From Mycolicibacterium tusciae JS617 (lineage in GTDB: Bacteria; Actinomycetota; Actinomycetes; Mycobacteriales; Mycobacteriaceae): 64,000 bases of DNA. Of this stretch, positions 54,811 through 63,997 are shown piece by piece (within the stretch, counting starts at the first letter, position 1; every line of letters begins with the position of its first letter). The notes under the pieces are model-generated. The model was not told the origin of the DNA. It searched no databases and was given only the letters and a program-made list of their open reading frames with translations. The position numbers were made by a program, and so were the translations under genes. The stretch lies in assembly GCF_000243415.2 (NCBI RefSeq), contig NZ_KI912270.1:4917837-4981836 (forward strand), written 5' to 3'.

Positions 54811-55758
54811 AGCGGCCACGGCTTCACCAGCGCGTTCGTTGCCGAGCTGGACGCCTATCTGGGGTTCAAGGCGAACATGGGATTCACTGGCGCCTCCCGC
54901 ATCTGGTACCTGAAACAGTTCGACGCCTACTGCGCCGAGCACGGCCGCACGGTGTTCGACAAGGACACCGTCGAAGGCTGGGTCGGTGTTCAGCTGCAAC
55001 GTTCGGGCCGCCATCGGTCCTGGATGTCCTATATCCGTGACGTCGGCCGCTGGATGACGATGAACGGGATCCCCGACGCCTATGTGCTCTCTGATCGGTG
55101 GAAAGCCCCAATCGTTGCCGCGCATCCCTATCTGTTGTCCCGGCGTGAGATCGAGTTGTTCTTCGCTGCCGCCGCACAAATTCAGACGCCATGCCCGTGG
55201 CGATGGCAGGCAGTCGCGTTCTTCACCCTGATGCACTCGTGCGGACTGCGGACCGGCGAAACACGTGCCCTGCAGACCGGCCAGGTCGACCTCGATGCCG
55301 GGCACATCGACATCATCTGGTCCAAAGGCCATCACAGCCGCAGGCTGCCGCTGACCGATCAGGTCATCGAGATCCTCGACACGTGCGACAGGACCTCGCG
55401 AGCGCATTTCGCCTCGCGCCGCACGTTTTTCGTCTCCGCTACCGGCAACCAGGTCAGCAGAGCGACAGTCGGGAGGATGTTCGGCCGTATCTGGGACCAG
55501 GCCGGGCTGCCTCGGCCGGTCGCCGGTCAACAGCCACGGCCCTACGATTTCCGGCATCACTTCGCCTACGCCAACATCGAACGATGGATGACCGCCGGCG
55601 ACGACGTTGCCGCGATGCTGCCCTATCTGTCTCGCTACATGGGCCACGCGACCTTTGAGAGCACGTACTACTACGTGCACACCTCGCCCGATTTCATGGC
55701 CACTTATGCCGACATCACCCGGGGACGCCAGTCCCTACTACCGCAGGTGGGATTCTGA
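54808..55758 (+). CDS. ritB: RIT recombinase B
   Basis: 316 residues from ATG 54808 (MSGHGFTSAFVAELDAYL). Catalytic Arg is in SCGLRTGETRAL, and YDFRHHFAYAN...YMGHATFESTYYYVHT holds the H-R-H-Y residues. It overlaps ritC by one base (TGATG). It appears intact. Confidence 0.85.
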   Translation: MSGHGFTSAFVAELDAYLGFKANMGFTGASRIWYLKQFDAYCAEHGRTVFDKDTVEGWVGVQLQRSGRHRSWMSYIRDVGRWMTMNGIPDAYVLSDRWKAPIVAAHPYLLSRREIELFFAAAAQIQTPCPWRWQAVAFFTLMHSCGLRTGETRALQTGQVDLDAGHIDIIWSKGHHSRRLPLTDQVIEILDTCDRTSRAHFASRRTFFVSATGNQVSRATVGRMFGRIWDQAGLPRPVAGQQPRPYDFRHHFAYANIERWMTAGDDVAAMLPYLSRYMGHATFESTYYYVHTSPDFMATYADITRGRQSLLPQVGF

Positions 55759-56799
55759 TGAGACGCGACCCGCATACCGGCGCACCGGACTTCTTCGGGT
55801 TCGCCCGTGATTTTCTGCACGCCTACATGCCCAAGACCAGAGGGCTATCGCCGAAAACGATTGAGGCCTACCGGATCAGCCTGGAGTGCTTCCTGGACTA
55901 CCTCGCCGAGGCCGAACACATCGGACGTGAGCACGTCAGCTTCGATCACTTCGAACGTCAGCACCTCAAAGGATGGCTGACCTGGATGACCGATCAGCGG
56001 CACTACACGCCCAAGACGGTCACGTTGCGGCTCAGCGCCGTCAAAGCGTTCCTGACCTATGCGGCCTACGAAGACCTCACGCTCGTCGCGCTCAGCCCAA
56101 TCAGCCAAAGCACTCAAAGCGCCGACCGGCCCCCGCAGGCCCATCGACTACCTCACCGAGGCTCAAACGCGTGCGATCCTTGCCGCGTTCACCGGGCAGA
56201 CAGCGAAATCGCGCAGGAACCGGATGCTGCTGATCCTGCTCTACGACACCGCCGCCCGCGTGGGTGAGATCACCAGCCTGACCCTGCAGGATCTTCACCT
56301 GACCGAGCCCGGGCACATTCTGCTTACCGGCAAGGGCAACAAGACCCGCGTCGTGCCGCTCACCGAGAAGACCGTCGAGCACCTGCGCGTCTACCTCGAC
56401 GAGTTCCACCCGAACATCACCAAACTCCCTGCGACCAGCCCGTTGTTTTACAGTCTGCACCGTGGGCGACCTGCCGAACTGTCCGCTGACACGGTCGCCG
56501 CCGTGCTCAAGCAAGCCGCCGAATCCGCACGTGCTCAATGCCCTTCGATCCCACCGAACATCCACTGCCACCTGCTGCGCAAGACCAAAGCGATGGACCT
56601 CTACCAGCAGGGGATTCCGCTACCGATCATCATGCGTCTCCTCGGCCACGAAAACGCTTCCACCACAGCAGCATTCTATGCCTTTGCAACTCTGGATATG
56701 ATGCGGCAAGCGATCAACGCTGCCACCCCCGCGATCGACGCCCCGGCCGTCGAGCCGCTCACCGAAGGCCAACTCCAAACGCTCTACAGTCTGCGATAG
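55758..56799 (+). pseudogene. ritC: RIT recombinase C (one frameshift)
   Basis: It begins MRRDPHTGAPDFFGFARDF and has the core-binding domain GLSPKTIEAYRISLECFL. Near 56095 the frame shifts by one base; the next frame continues [20 protein letters not shown]. Catalytic parts are [12 protein letters not shown] and [12 protein letters not shown]...[16 protein letters not shown]. Its stop is four bases before the right inverted repeat. Confidence 0.82.
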
Positions 56800-56802
56800 C
56801 CG

Positions 56803-56898
56803 CGAAACGTTAAGCCGAGAAATCCACCAGGACCGCCGACGAGCGCAGGCCATCCCCGCAGATCCTCGGCTTAACGCAGACCTCGGCATAATCGGAAT
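56803..56898 (+). repeat. RIT right inverted repeat
   Basis: It begins CGAAACGTTAAGCCGAG and ends CCTCGGCATAATCGGAAT. It is the inverted partner of 53465-53560. A further AAGCCGGATTCGGCTTAA palindrome lies between it and the end of the element at 56924. Confidence 0.85.
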
Positions 56899-56924
56899 TA
56901 AGCCGGATTCGGCTTAACTCGGAC

Positions 56925-57251
56925 CGCGGATCGCAATACCTATCGCTGGTATACACCGAGCGCCTTACCGAGCTCGCGATAGCCCCCTCGGTGGGATCGC
57001 GCGGCGATAGTTATGACAACGCCCTCGCCGAGGCGGTCAACGCCGCCTACAAGACCGAGCTGATCAACCGTGGCAAACCGTGGCGCAGCGTCGACGATGT
57101 CGAGCTAGCCACCGCCCAGTGGGTGTTCTGGTACAACGAGGAACGCCTGCACGAAGCCCTTGGCTACGTTCCACCAGCCGAGTACGAGGCCGCCCTCACC
57201 GGCACCTCACACCCCGCGAGCCAGCCAACCCCGGCCCTCGCAACCAACTAG
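56925..57251 (+). pseudogene. IS3-family OrfB, last part
   Basis: It resumes RGSQYLSLVYTERLTELA and includes the catalytic Glu in GDSYDNALAEAVNAAYKTELI and the terminal YNEERLHEALGYVPPAEYE. It ends 22 bases before the IS3 right end. Confidence 0.88.
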
Positions 57252-57273
57252 GAACAAAACCCGGGGTACTTCA

Positions 57274-57884
57274 GACCGTTCCGATCAACCACATCACAAC
57301 GTCACGCGTGCTCATCGCACGACTGTAACCCCCTGCCACAGCCAATGAAAAACCTAGATAGCACAGCCGAATATCCGACCAATCCCGAAGCGTTCCATCG
57401 CGCAGTGTGCAGTTTCCTCAATCTTGCGTAGACGTCCGGCGCCGCGCCGAGCCCCACTACGACGCGAATCTGAGTCATCGACCTCGTCACCTTCAGCCCA
57501 TGCATGCGTGCCCTCCACATCGGCGACACTGTTACAGATATGTCAGCGCCTACCTGTAGATAACCCTTCCGCGACAGCGTCAGAAACCACAACGGCCGCC
57601 CCGTCGTGGACATCAAACACGCGCTGCAACTACCTGTAGATATCGATCGAGGCGCGCTACGGCCGCCGAAGGTACGCACTATGACAAGCGCCGAACTGGC
57701 CTCGATGTGCTGCGGCCATCGGCTAGCCCGTCGGGGTGAGAGCCGGGTGGCGGTTCACCCTGCTGGGACATGTCGGCTTCGACCGCCTTTTCCGCATGCT
57801 TGCTTGCGGTACTTACGACGCCCCTGCTCGCGCGGCACCGTTCCGTGCGGGTCTGGCCGGGCGACCACGAGGAGGAAGACACCG
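57274..57884 (+). other. Non-coding gap with a 13-bp direct repeat
   Basis: No gene is supported. CTACCTGTAGATA occurs at 57550-57562 and 57630-57642, 80 bases apart. The region between the IS3 end and the LLM cluster looks like a worn junction; GC content rises towards its right side. Confidence 0.4.
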
Positions 57885-58046
57885 ATGGACCTGCGTAACA
57901 CCGTGTTGAGCATGGACGAGTGGACCGAGCTGATACACCGGGCGGAGACCGGGGAGATTTCCGAGCCGCTGGAGAACGTCGACCACGACAACACCTCGCC
58001 CTACGACGTGAAAACGTCGGCGGACGAAGGCATGGAGGTGGATTGA
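57885..58046 (+). CDS. Small acidic protein or gene tail (53 aa)
   Basis: It starts MDLRNTVLSMDEWTELIHRAETG and ends ADEGMEVD. It is very acidic, with no cysteine and no membrane segment. GAGGAAG is placed about 10 bases before the ATG. It ends two bases before the LLM gene and probably shares its transcript. I do not recognise it; it may be the remaining end of a longer gene. Confidence 0.5.
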   Translation: MDLRNTVLSMDEWTELIHRAETGEISEPLENVDHDNTSPYDVKTSADEGMEVD

Positions 58047-58048
58047 GC

Positions 58049-58984
58049 ATGCGTATCGCCATGGGCATCGGCGGCGACGTCATCGGAACCCCGATGTCAC
58101 CACAGAGCATCGTCGATCAGGCTCGGCTAGCGGAAGCAGAAGGCTTTCCCTCGGCCTGGTCGGTGCACTTCACCCGGGGTGTGGACGCACTGAACGTGCT
58201 TGCAGTGGCGGGCACGCAGACCAGCCGGATCGAGCTCGGGGTGGGGATCGTGCCCACCTATCCGCGCCATCCGCTCGCCCTGGCCCAGCAGGCGGCCACC
58301 ACTCAGGCCCTCTGCGGGGGGCGGCTGACCCTCGGAGTCGGCGTCTCCCATAGGCCGGTGATCGAAGGCATGCACGGGATCCCCTATGCCAGCCCAGCGG
58401 CCCACATGCGAGACTACCTGTCGGTGCTGACACCGCTCCTGCGTGAGGGCAGTGTCAGCCACCACGGTGAGTTCTACCAGGTCGAAGGCAGCTTCACGGT
58501 GCCGGGGACGCGTCCGGTCTCGGTCGTGGTCGGTGCTCTGTCCCCGAAGATGGTGCGGGTCGCGGGGGAGCTCGCCGATGGTGTCGTGACCTGGTTGGCC
58601 GGCCTGCGCACCCTCGACGGCCACATCGTGCCGGAGCTGGCCAAGGCAGCGGCTGCGGCCGGCCGGCCGCAGCCCCGGGTCGTCGCGGCCGTTCAGGTTG
58701 CCGTCTGCGACGACGCCGATGCGGGCCGTGCCACGGCGGAGGACGTCTTCGCCCGTTACGGCGGTCTGGAGAACTATCAGCGGCTCCTCGCGCGCGAAGG
58801 CGTGGCGTCGCCCGGGGCGCTCGCCGTGGTGGGAACCGAGTCCGAGGTGGAGAAGCAACTGCGGCGCTATGCCGATGTCGGTGCCACCGAGCTGTGGCCG
58901 ACGGTGTTTGCCGTAGGGGGCGACGCTGACGCGAGCGTTCGCCGAACCAGGGCCCTGCTCGCCGAGCTGGCTCCGGAGCTCTGA
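58049..58984 (+). CDS. LLM-class, probably F420-dependent, oxidoreductase
   Basis: A 311-residue luciferase-like monooxygenase-fold protein beginning MRIAMGIGGDVIGTPMSP. Characteristic segments are RLAEAEGFPSAWSVH, RIELGVGIVPTYPRHPLALAQQA, GRLTLGVGVSHRPVIEGMHG and the substrate-side YLSVLTPLLREG. It is of the family that uses F420 or FMN, and is common in mycobacteria. Its substrate is unknown. It appears intact. The P450 remnant next to it suggests a former oxidation cluster. Confidence 0.85.
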   Translation: MRIAMGIGGDVIGTPMSPQSIVDQARLAEAEGFPSAWSVHFTRGVDALNVLAVAGTQTSRIELGVGIVPTYPRHPLALAQQAATTQALCGGRLTLGVGVSHRPVIEGMHGIPYASPAAHMRDYLSVLTPLLREGSVSHHGEFYQVEGSFTVPGTRPVSVVVGALSPKMVRVAGELADGVVTWLAGLRTLDGHIVPELAKAAAAAGRPQPRVVAAVQVAVCDDADAGRATAEDVFARYGGLENYQRLLAREGVASPGALAVVGTESEVEKQLRRYADVGATELWPTVFAVGGDADASVRRTRALLAELAPEL

Positions 58985-59059
58985 ACACGCACGGGATGAC
59001 GGCTGACCGCTGTGACCACTCGATGGCCGAGGAGGTCGTACGGAGGGGAGTTTGCTGTG

Positions 59060-59700
59060 GGCATCGCGTACGCCCCCGAGACCCTGCTCGGTGTCGACGA
59101 GATCAACTTGGCCGAACTCGACCTGGTAGGCGTGCCCCCGAGGAACCACGTGTACATCCGCACGCTGACGAACCGGAGCCTCGGGGAGTACGACCCGGAG
59201 GCCGGCGAAACCCCGGGGCAGGGATCGGCTGCCGCGCGGGAATTCAAGGACTACGGGCGCGAGCTCGCGGGGTCAGGCACCGCAAGCCGCAGGACGATCT
59301 CGTCAGTCTGCTCGTCGACATCGAACTCGACGGCCACCGCCTGAGCCAGGAGGAATCGGCGGTTTCTTCTCCTTGCTGTTGGCAACGGGCACGGAGACAA
59401 CTGCCAGCGTGATCAGTCATCGCCTGCTCGCGGTCTCGCGGTTCCCGGATCAGAAGCGACTCTTCCTCGAGGATCGCCCTGGTCGGTCATCGCTGGGACG
59501 TTCTCCGGTGGGCGAGTCCACTTCTGCACATGCGCCGAACCGTGGCCCGGGACGTGGACTTCAGCGGCGTGCGGATGCGGGAGGGCGACAAGGTCGCTCT
59601 GTGGTATCCCCGCCAACCGTGACGAGTCGGCCTTCTCCCACCCACGCGGAGTCGGGGAAGCCATGCAGGCAGAGTGCCCGCGGGCGGGAGCCACGCGTGA
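59060..59700 (+). pseudogene. Cytochrome P450 remnant
   Basis: Pieces in several frames match P450 order: LTNRSLGEYDPEAGETP and AAAREFKDYGRELA, then KPQDDLVSLLVDIELDGH, then the I-helix LLLATGTETTASVISH, SRFPDQ, and later RRTVARDVDFSGVRMREGDKVALWY. At least four frame changes occur, and the haem-binding cysteine loop is not found. It cannot make an enzyme. Confidence 0.78.
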
Positions 59701-60192
59701 GGTAGGCGAAGTCGACGCCGTGGGCTGTCACTCGCCGCTGCTCGAGTTGCCTTCCGGCTCCTTCCTGCCCTATGCGGTGATCGACGCGGCATCCACGCCG
59801 CGGAGTGGCTCACCGACCATGCCGGCGCCCAGGGCGGCACCGTCCGCCTCGTCGACGACGAGGAAGGACCCGGTGCTGCGGTGGTGGACGTAGTGGTCGA
59901 CCGGCAGCGGTTCCGAGCCTTGGCCTCGTGCGCCCGGTAGTCATGCCCTTGTCCACCGCATGGGTGAGCCCAGGCGCCCGCCGCTTCTGGTCACGCTCGG
60001 GCTCGAGGAAGTCCGGACAATCCCACACGGCCGCGCCTCTAATCATCGGGCCTGGTCGAACACACGGCGCCGGCGCCACCCCGCCGGTACGTACATCGCC
60101 CGGTTCTTGATCCCGCCGGGCCTATGGAGCGCCGCCCCGCGGATTCGTATTGGACGTTCAATGTCCCCAATACCCACATGGAGACATGCGCC
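59701..60192 (+). other. Non-coding or unrecognised GC-rich stretch
   Basis: Open frames exist on both strands because of the high GC, but none shows a recognisable family or a convincing start. It may contain eroded gene pieces. It separates the P450 remnant from the minus-strand lyase module. Confidence 0.35.
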
Positions 60193-61698
60193 TCAGGGTC
60201 GCGCGAGCCGTCGCGCGGTGGCCACCAAAGCCGCCTCGGCCGCGTCCGCCGCCGCCTGTCGCTCCCGCCGCCAGTTCTCGGCCACGCCCACCCGTTCCGC
60301 CAGCGCGCGACAGTGCTCGCGGACCCGGTCCGGGGCGCTGCCGCCGAGCGCGCTCCGGTGCAGTGCACAGCGGACCGGATCCTGCGCGTCGGCGACCAGC
60401 CCAGGGTCGAAGGTGAGGTCGCGGTCGAGCACCTGCGCGGCGGCGCACGCCAGGTCCGCGGCATCAAGGGTGGACTGCCCGGCCTCGGTCGCGGTGGCCA
60501 CGGCGCGCCCCACCACCCGGTAGGCCGAGCGGTAGTCCAGGCCGTGTCGCAACACCAGCTCCTCGGCGAGGTCGGTCGCTCCGGTGAAATGCGCCCCCGC
60601 CGCGGTGGCCAGCGCCGTGCGGTCGACCCGCACGGTGGCCACCACCTCGGCACCCAGCGACACCACCCGCCGGGCCAGCTCCAGCGCGCCTGCCACCTCG
60701 CCGTAGGCGTGCAGCCAATTGTCCGTGCGTGCCGACGGGCTGCGCTGGGTCACCAGCAGTCCCGTGGTCCGGCCAATCAGCGTGCCCGCGCCCGAGCGGA
60801 TCACCGCGAGCGCATACGGGTTGCGTTTCTGGGGCAGCAGCACCGATGCCCGGCACAGTGACGCATCGAGCGCGACGTAACCGAACCCGGGGCTGGCGAA
60901 GATCTCCAGGTCCTCGGCCAGCCGGTCGACGGTGATAGCGGCCTGGGTCGCGGCCATCGCGGCATCCGCGAGCCCGTCCACCGACCACATGACGTCGCGG
61001 GTATGCGCGCCGGGAGCGGCGAAGCCGAGCAGGGCGGCAAGCCGGTGGCGGTCGACCGGTACCCGGGTGCCCGCCACACCGCCGACACCGGCGGGGCTGC
61101 GGTCGGCCCACCGGTGCACCGCCTCGAGCCGGTCAAGGTGCCGCGCGGCTTCCTCGCCGAACCCACCGAGGTAGTGGCCGAAGGTCGACGGCTGGGCGGG
61201 CTGCAGGTAGGTGGTGTCCGCCCACACCGTGGCGGATTGCGCGGCGGCCTGCTCGGCGAGCGCGGAGACGAACCGGCCGGTCGTTTCATGCAGGGCGAGC
61301 ACGCGTTCGCGCATCGCAACCCGGAAGGCTATCCGTCCGGCCTCTCGGCGTGTCCTGCCCGTGTGCAGCCAGCCCGCGACGCGGCCCAGGCGCCGCTCCA
61401 GCTCACGTTCTCGGCTGTTGTAGGCATCGCCGTAGACCGCGTCATAGGGAAATGCCTCGGCCGGGGTGGCGAGGGTGTCGAGCAGCACGGTCAGCAGACT
61501 CGCGCCCTCGGCTTCGGGAATGACCCCTGCTTCGCGCAGCGCGATCACGTGGGCGAGATCGGCAAGCCCCAGTCCGTGGTGCAGCAGCGGCGCGTCGGCG
61601 AGCTCCAGCGCGTAGCCCGCCTCGACCAGTTCGGCCGCCGGCCCGCTGGTGATCCGTGCCTGAGCGCCGAGGTAACCCTCGGGAACGACGGGCGTCAC
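60193..61698 (-). CDS. Argininosuccinate-lyase-like enzyme, second copy
   Basis: 501 residues from the GTG at 61698, which overlaps the preceding stop (GTGA). It aligns along its length with 1120-2658: GYLGAQARITSGPAAELVEAG at the start, AYNSRERELERRLGRVAGWL, TYLQPAQPSTFGHYL and SVLLPQKRNPYALAVIR. The loop again has Tyr where argininosuccinate lyase has His. It ends the three-gene module. Higher GC than the first copy indicates a different recent history. Substrate unknown; the reaction is probably elimination or addition at a fumarate-like unit. Confidence 0.82.
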   Translation of the reverse strand: MTPVVPEGYLGAQARITSGPAAELVEAGYALELADAPLLHHGLGLADLAHVIALREAGVIPEAEGASLLTVLLDTLATPAEAFPYDAVYGDAYNSRERELERRLGRVAGWLHTGRTRREAGRIAFRVAMRERVLALHETTGRFVSALAEQAAAQSATVWADTTYLQPAQPSTFGHYLGGFGEEAARHLDRLEAVHRWADRSPAGVGGVAGTRVPVDRHRLAALLGFAAPGAHTRDVMWSVDGLADAAMAATQAAITVDRLAEDLEIFASPGFGYVALDASLCRASVLLPQKRNPYALAVIRSGAGTLIGRTTGLLVTQRSPSARTDNWLHAYGEVAGALELARRVVSLGAEVVATVRVDRTALATAAGAHFTGATDLAEELVLRHGLDYRSAYRVVGRAVATATEAGQSTLDAADLACAAAQVLDRDLTFDPGLVADAQDPVRCALHRSALGGSAPDRVREHCRALAERVGVAENWRRERQAAADAAEAALVATARRLARP

Positions 61699-62669
61699 AT
61701 CGACTCCTTCCGGGCCGCGAACAGCGTGGGTGTGCCACCGCTGACCAGGAATACCACCGGGCCGGCGGGCGCACTCCGCAGCAGCGCGCCCATCGCCTTG
61801 GCGGCAAACACCGGATCCAGGAACACGCCCTCGGTGCGCGCAACCAGTTCGGCCGCGGCAGCACCTTCTTCCGACGGCTTCCCGTAGCCCGGACCGATGT
61901 GGCCGCCAAGCACGGTCACGTCCTCCGCCGTGCCGGTCGGGTCGTTGCCGGGGAGCCCGAGCAGCTCGGCAGCATCCTCGGCGAGGGCCCTGACCCGGTG
62001 GGTGCATTCCTCCTCCGGACGGCTCACGCTAACCCCGATAACCTCATACGGCGTCCGCAGCCAGCGGGCTCCCGCGACCAGGCCAGCCTGCGTGCCGCAG
62101 GAGCCGGAGGCCAGCCACAGCTGGGCGGGAGCGAGGCAGGAGTCTACCAGTTGCCCGGCCAGTTCCAGGCTCGCCCGTAGGTAACCGGCCGAGCCCAGGG
62201 CGGTCGCGCCCCCGCGGGGCAGGATGTACGGGCGGCGACCGGCCGCGCGCAGCTTCTCGGCGAGGGCCTCGATCCCGGCGTCAACCGAGGTGCGGTCGGG
62301 TTCGCCGGTGTAGTGCACCTCGGCGCCGATCAGCTCGTCGAGCAGCAGGTTGCCGGTGGGCGACACGGGCGAGCCGTAGAACACCAGGTGCGGATCGAGC
62401 CCGCAACGACGCGCGGCGAGCGCAGACAGCATCGCCCAGTTCGACTGCGGGCCCGCCCCGGTAACCAGGCAATCGCAGCCCTGGGCGAGAGCGTCGCCGA
62501 TCAGGTATTCCAGGCCACGCACCTTGTTGCCGCCCAAGCCAAGCCCGGTGAGGTCGTCGCGCTTGAGCCACACCTCGACCCCGATGGCCTCGGACAACCG
62601 GGGAGCGGGGTGCAATGGGGTGGGCAGGGTGGCCAGCGGGACGCGGGGCAGCCCCAACAGCCGGTTCAT
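61695..62669 (-). CDS. PLP-dependent enzyme, D-cysteine desulfhydrase/ACC deaminase family, second copy
   Basis: A 324-residue protein. GGNKVRGLEYL carries the PLP lysine; GAGPQSNWAML, SGSCGTQAGL and SGGTPTLF are the other cofactor or substrate loops. It is clearly paralogous to the protein at 128-1123, with shared wording such as GEPDRTSVDAGIE versus GCPDRTSVDGEIE and RPEEECTHRV versus RPRKECTARI. Both joints are four-base overlaps (ATGA upstream, GTGA downstream). Confidence 0.87.
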   Translation of the reverse strand: MNRLLGLPRVPLATLPTPLHPAPRLSEAIGVEVWLKRDDLTGLGLGGNKVRGLEYLIGDALAQGCDCLVTGAGPQSNWAMLSALAARRCGLDPHLVFYGSPVSPTGNLLLDELIGAEVHYTGEPDRTSVDAGIEALAEKLRAAGRRPYILPRGGATALGSAGYLRASLELAGQLVDSCLAPAQLWLASGSCGTQAGLVAGARWLRTPYEVIGVSVSRPEEECTHRVRALAEDAAELLGLPGNDPTGTAEDVTVLGGHIGPGYGKPSEEGAAAAELVARTEGVFLDPVFAAKAMGALLRSAPAGPVVFLVSGGTPTLFAARKESM

Positions 62670-63997
62670 GGCTCATTCACCACGCGGTCCACAAAGGACG
62701 GCGCTGCGCCCAGCGCCGCACGCGGGTCGAGACAGCGGTCGATGTCTTCGGTGGTGAGCTGGGCGGTGATCCGGTGATCGGCGAGCAACGCTGCGCGCAG
62801 GTCGACGCCTCGCTGCCGTCCGGCGAGCGTGGCTTCGTATATCAGCTCGTGCGCGGTGTGCTTGCCGACCCGCTCGGCCAACGCGCGCATCAACGGTTCG
62901 GACATCACGTAGCTGCCTCCTGCCTCGAGGTTCTGCCGCATCCGCTCGGGATCTGCCTCCAGGCCCTCCAGCAGGCGGCAGCCCATGGCCAGCGAGACAC
63001 CGCTGTACAGGCACGCCTCCGGCAGCACAATCCATTCAGTTTTCCAGGCCCGCCCGTCGCGTTCATGCTCGGCGACCATCCCCTCGACGGCCACCGTCGC
63101 GTTCGCCCGGACCAGGCGGGCCAGCGTGACCAGATGTTCGGATAGCTCCGGATTTCGTTTGTGCGGCATGGTGATGCTGCCGACCTGTCCCGGCATGAAC
63201 GCTTCGGACAACTCGCCGATCTCGGGGCGCTGCAGCTCGTAGACCTCCTGCCCGATCTTGGCCAGCGTCGCGGTGACCAGCGCGAGCAGGTTCACGAACT
63301 CGGCGATGCCGTCCCGCGCGGTGATCCAGGGCAGCTCGGGCTCGGCCAGGCCGACGTGCCGGGCGAAGGCCGCCAGCAGCGGCAGCGCGGCGTCGCCCCA
63401 GAACTCCATGGTGCCCAGTGCCCCGCCGAGCTGAACGATCTCCCAGCGGGGGCGGCCTTCGGCCAGCCGGGTGCGGTGGCGGCGCAGTTCCGCCGCCCAC
63501 ACCGCCGCCTTGAACCCGAGGGTGATCGGCAGGCCAGGCTGGCCGTGCGTGCGGCCGGGCATGAGCGTGTCGCGATGCCGCCGGGCGAGGTCGGTGGCGG
63601 CGGCCTCGGCGCGGGTCAGGTCTCGGTCCACAATGGACGCGACGTCGCGGATCACCAGTGCGGTCCAGGTGTCGGTGATGTCCTGCACCGTGGCGCCGTA
63701 GTACACCCACTCCCCCACGGAGTCCGGCAGCGCCCTGCGCAGGCGGCGGATCAGACCCAGGGTGGAGTGCCCGCACGCGCGCGTTTCGGCCCCGATTTCC
63801 GCCAGATCCAGCAAGTTCACGTCGGCGTGCTCGGCGATGACCTTGGCCGCATCGGCGGGCACCAGCCCGACTTCGGCCTGGGCGGCCGCCAGCGCGGCCA
63901 GAATGTCGAGCCAACGTTGCACGCGTGCTTCGTCGTCGAGCAGGGCGTGCAGTTCCGGCGTTCCCCACAGGTGGCCGTAGATGACAGAGTCGGCCAA
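62666..63997 (-). CDS. Adenylosuccinate lyase/carboxymuconate cycloisomerase-like lyase
   Basis: At least 443 residues. The TTG at 63997 is the first possible start, but the frame is open to the window edge, so the true start may be outside. It holds the HGQ loop near residue 150 (MPGRTHGQPGLPITLG) and the signature GSITMPHKRNPELSE near 277. The C-terminal part (LEAGGSYVMSEPLMRALAER) is as in adenylosuccinate lyases. Relatives release fumarate from succinyl-amines. The catalytic His is kept, unlike in the third gene. Its tail is matched by the partial gene at 1-138. Confidence 0.82.
   Translation of the reverse strand: MADSVIYGHLWGTPELHALLDDEARVQRWLDILAALAAAQAEVGLVPADAAKVIAEHADVNLLDLAEIGAETRACGHSTLGLIRRLRRALPDSVGEWVYYGATVQDITDTWTALVIRDVASIVDRDLTRAEAAATDLARRHRDTLMPGRTHGQPGLPITLGFKAAVWAAELRRHRTRLAEGRPRWEIVQLGGALGTMEFWGDAALPLLAAFARHVGLAEPELPWITARDGIAEFVNLLALVTATLAKIGQEVYELQRPEIGELSEAFMPGQVGSITMPHKRNPELSEHLVTLARLVRANATVAVEGMVAEHERDGRAWKTEWIVLPEACLYSGVSLAMGCRLLEGLEADPERMRQNLEAGGSYVMSEPLMRALAERVGKHTAHELIYEATLAGRQRGVDLRAALLADHRITAQLTTEDIDRCLDPRAALGAAPSFVDRVVNEP

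Larger units (their letters stand above)
53473..56924 (+). mobile_element. RIT (recombinase-in-trio) element
   Basis: Three adjacent, overlapping tyrosine-recombinase genes lie between long inverted repeats of about 96 bp (53465-53560 and 56803-56898). Each repeat contains an inner mirror pair, TTAAGCCGAGG and CTCGGCTTAACG. The IS3 orfB frame rejoins as HHSD+RGSQYLSL across it. This gene number and arrangement define RIT elements. The 3.45-kb element has no cargo. Confidence 0.88.
52512..57273 (+). mobile_element. IS3-family element, interrupted by a RIT element
   Basis: Inverted ends TGAAGTACCCCAGG (left) and TGAAGTACCCCGGG (right, read inward) share about 23 bases. Flanks do not show a shared 3-4-bp duplication, so a deletion has occurred on one side. 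Without the RIT insertion it would be about 1.3 kb. Confidence 0.88.

Noticed and set aside
53608..55758. 716-residue double recombinase as a natural fusion
   Set aside because: The fusion exists only because a one-base shift near 54655 removes the ritA stop; the normal ATGA joint to ritB is visible.
59810..60079. Minus-strand 89-residue frame as a gene
   Set aside because: Composition is Arg/Gly/Pro-rich shadow-like, with no ribosome site and no recognised family.
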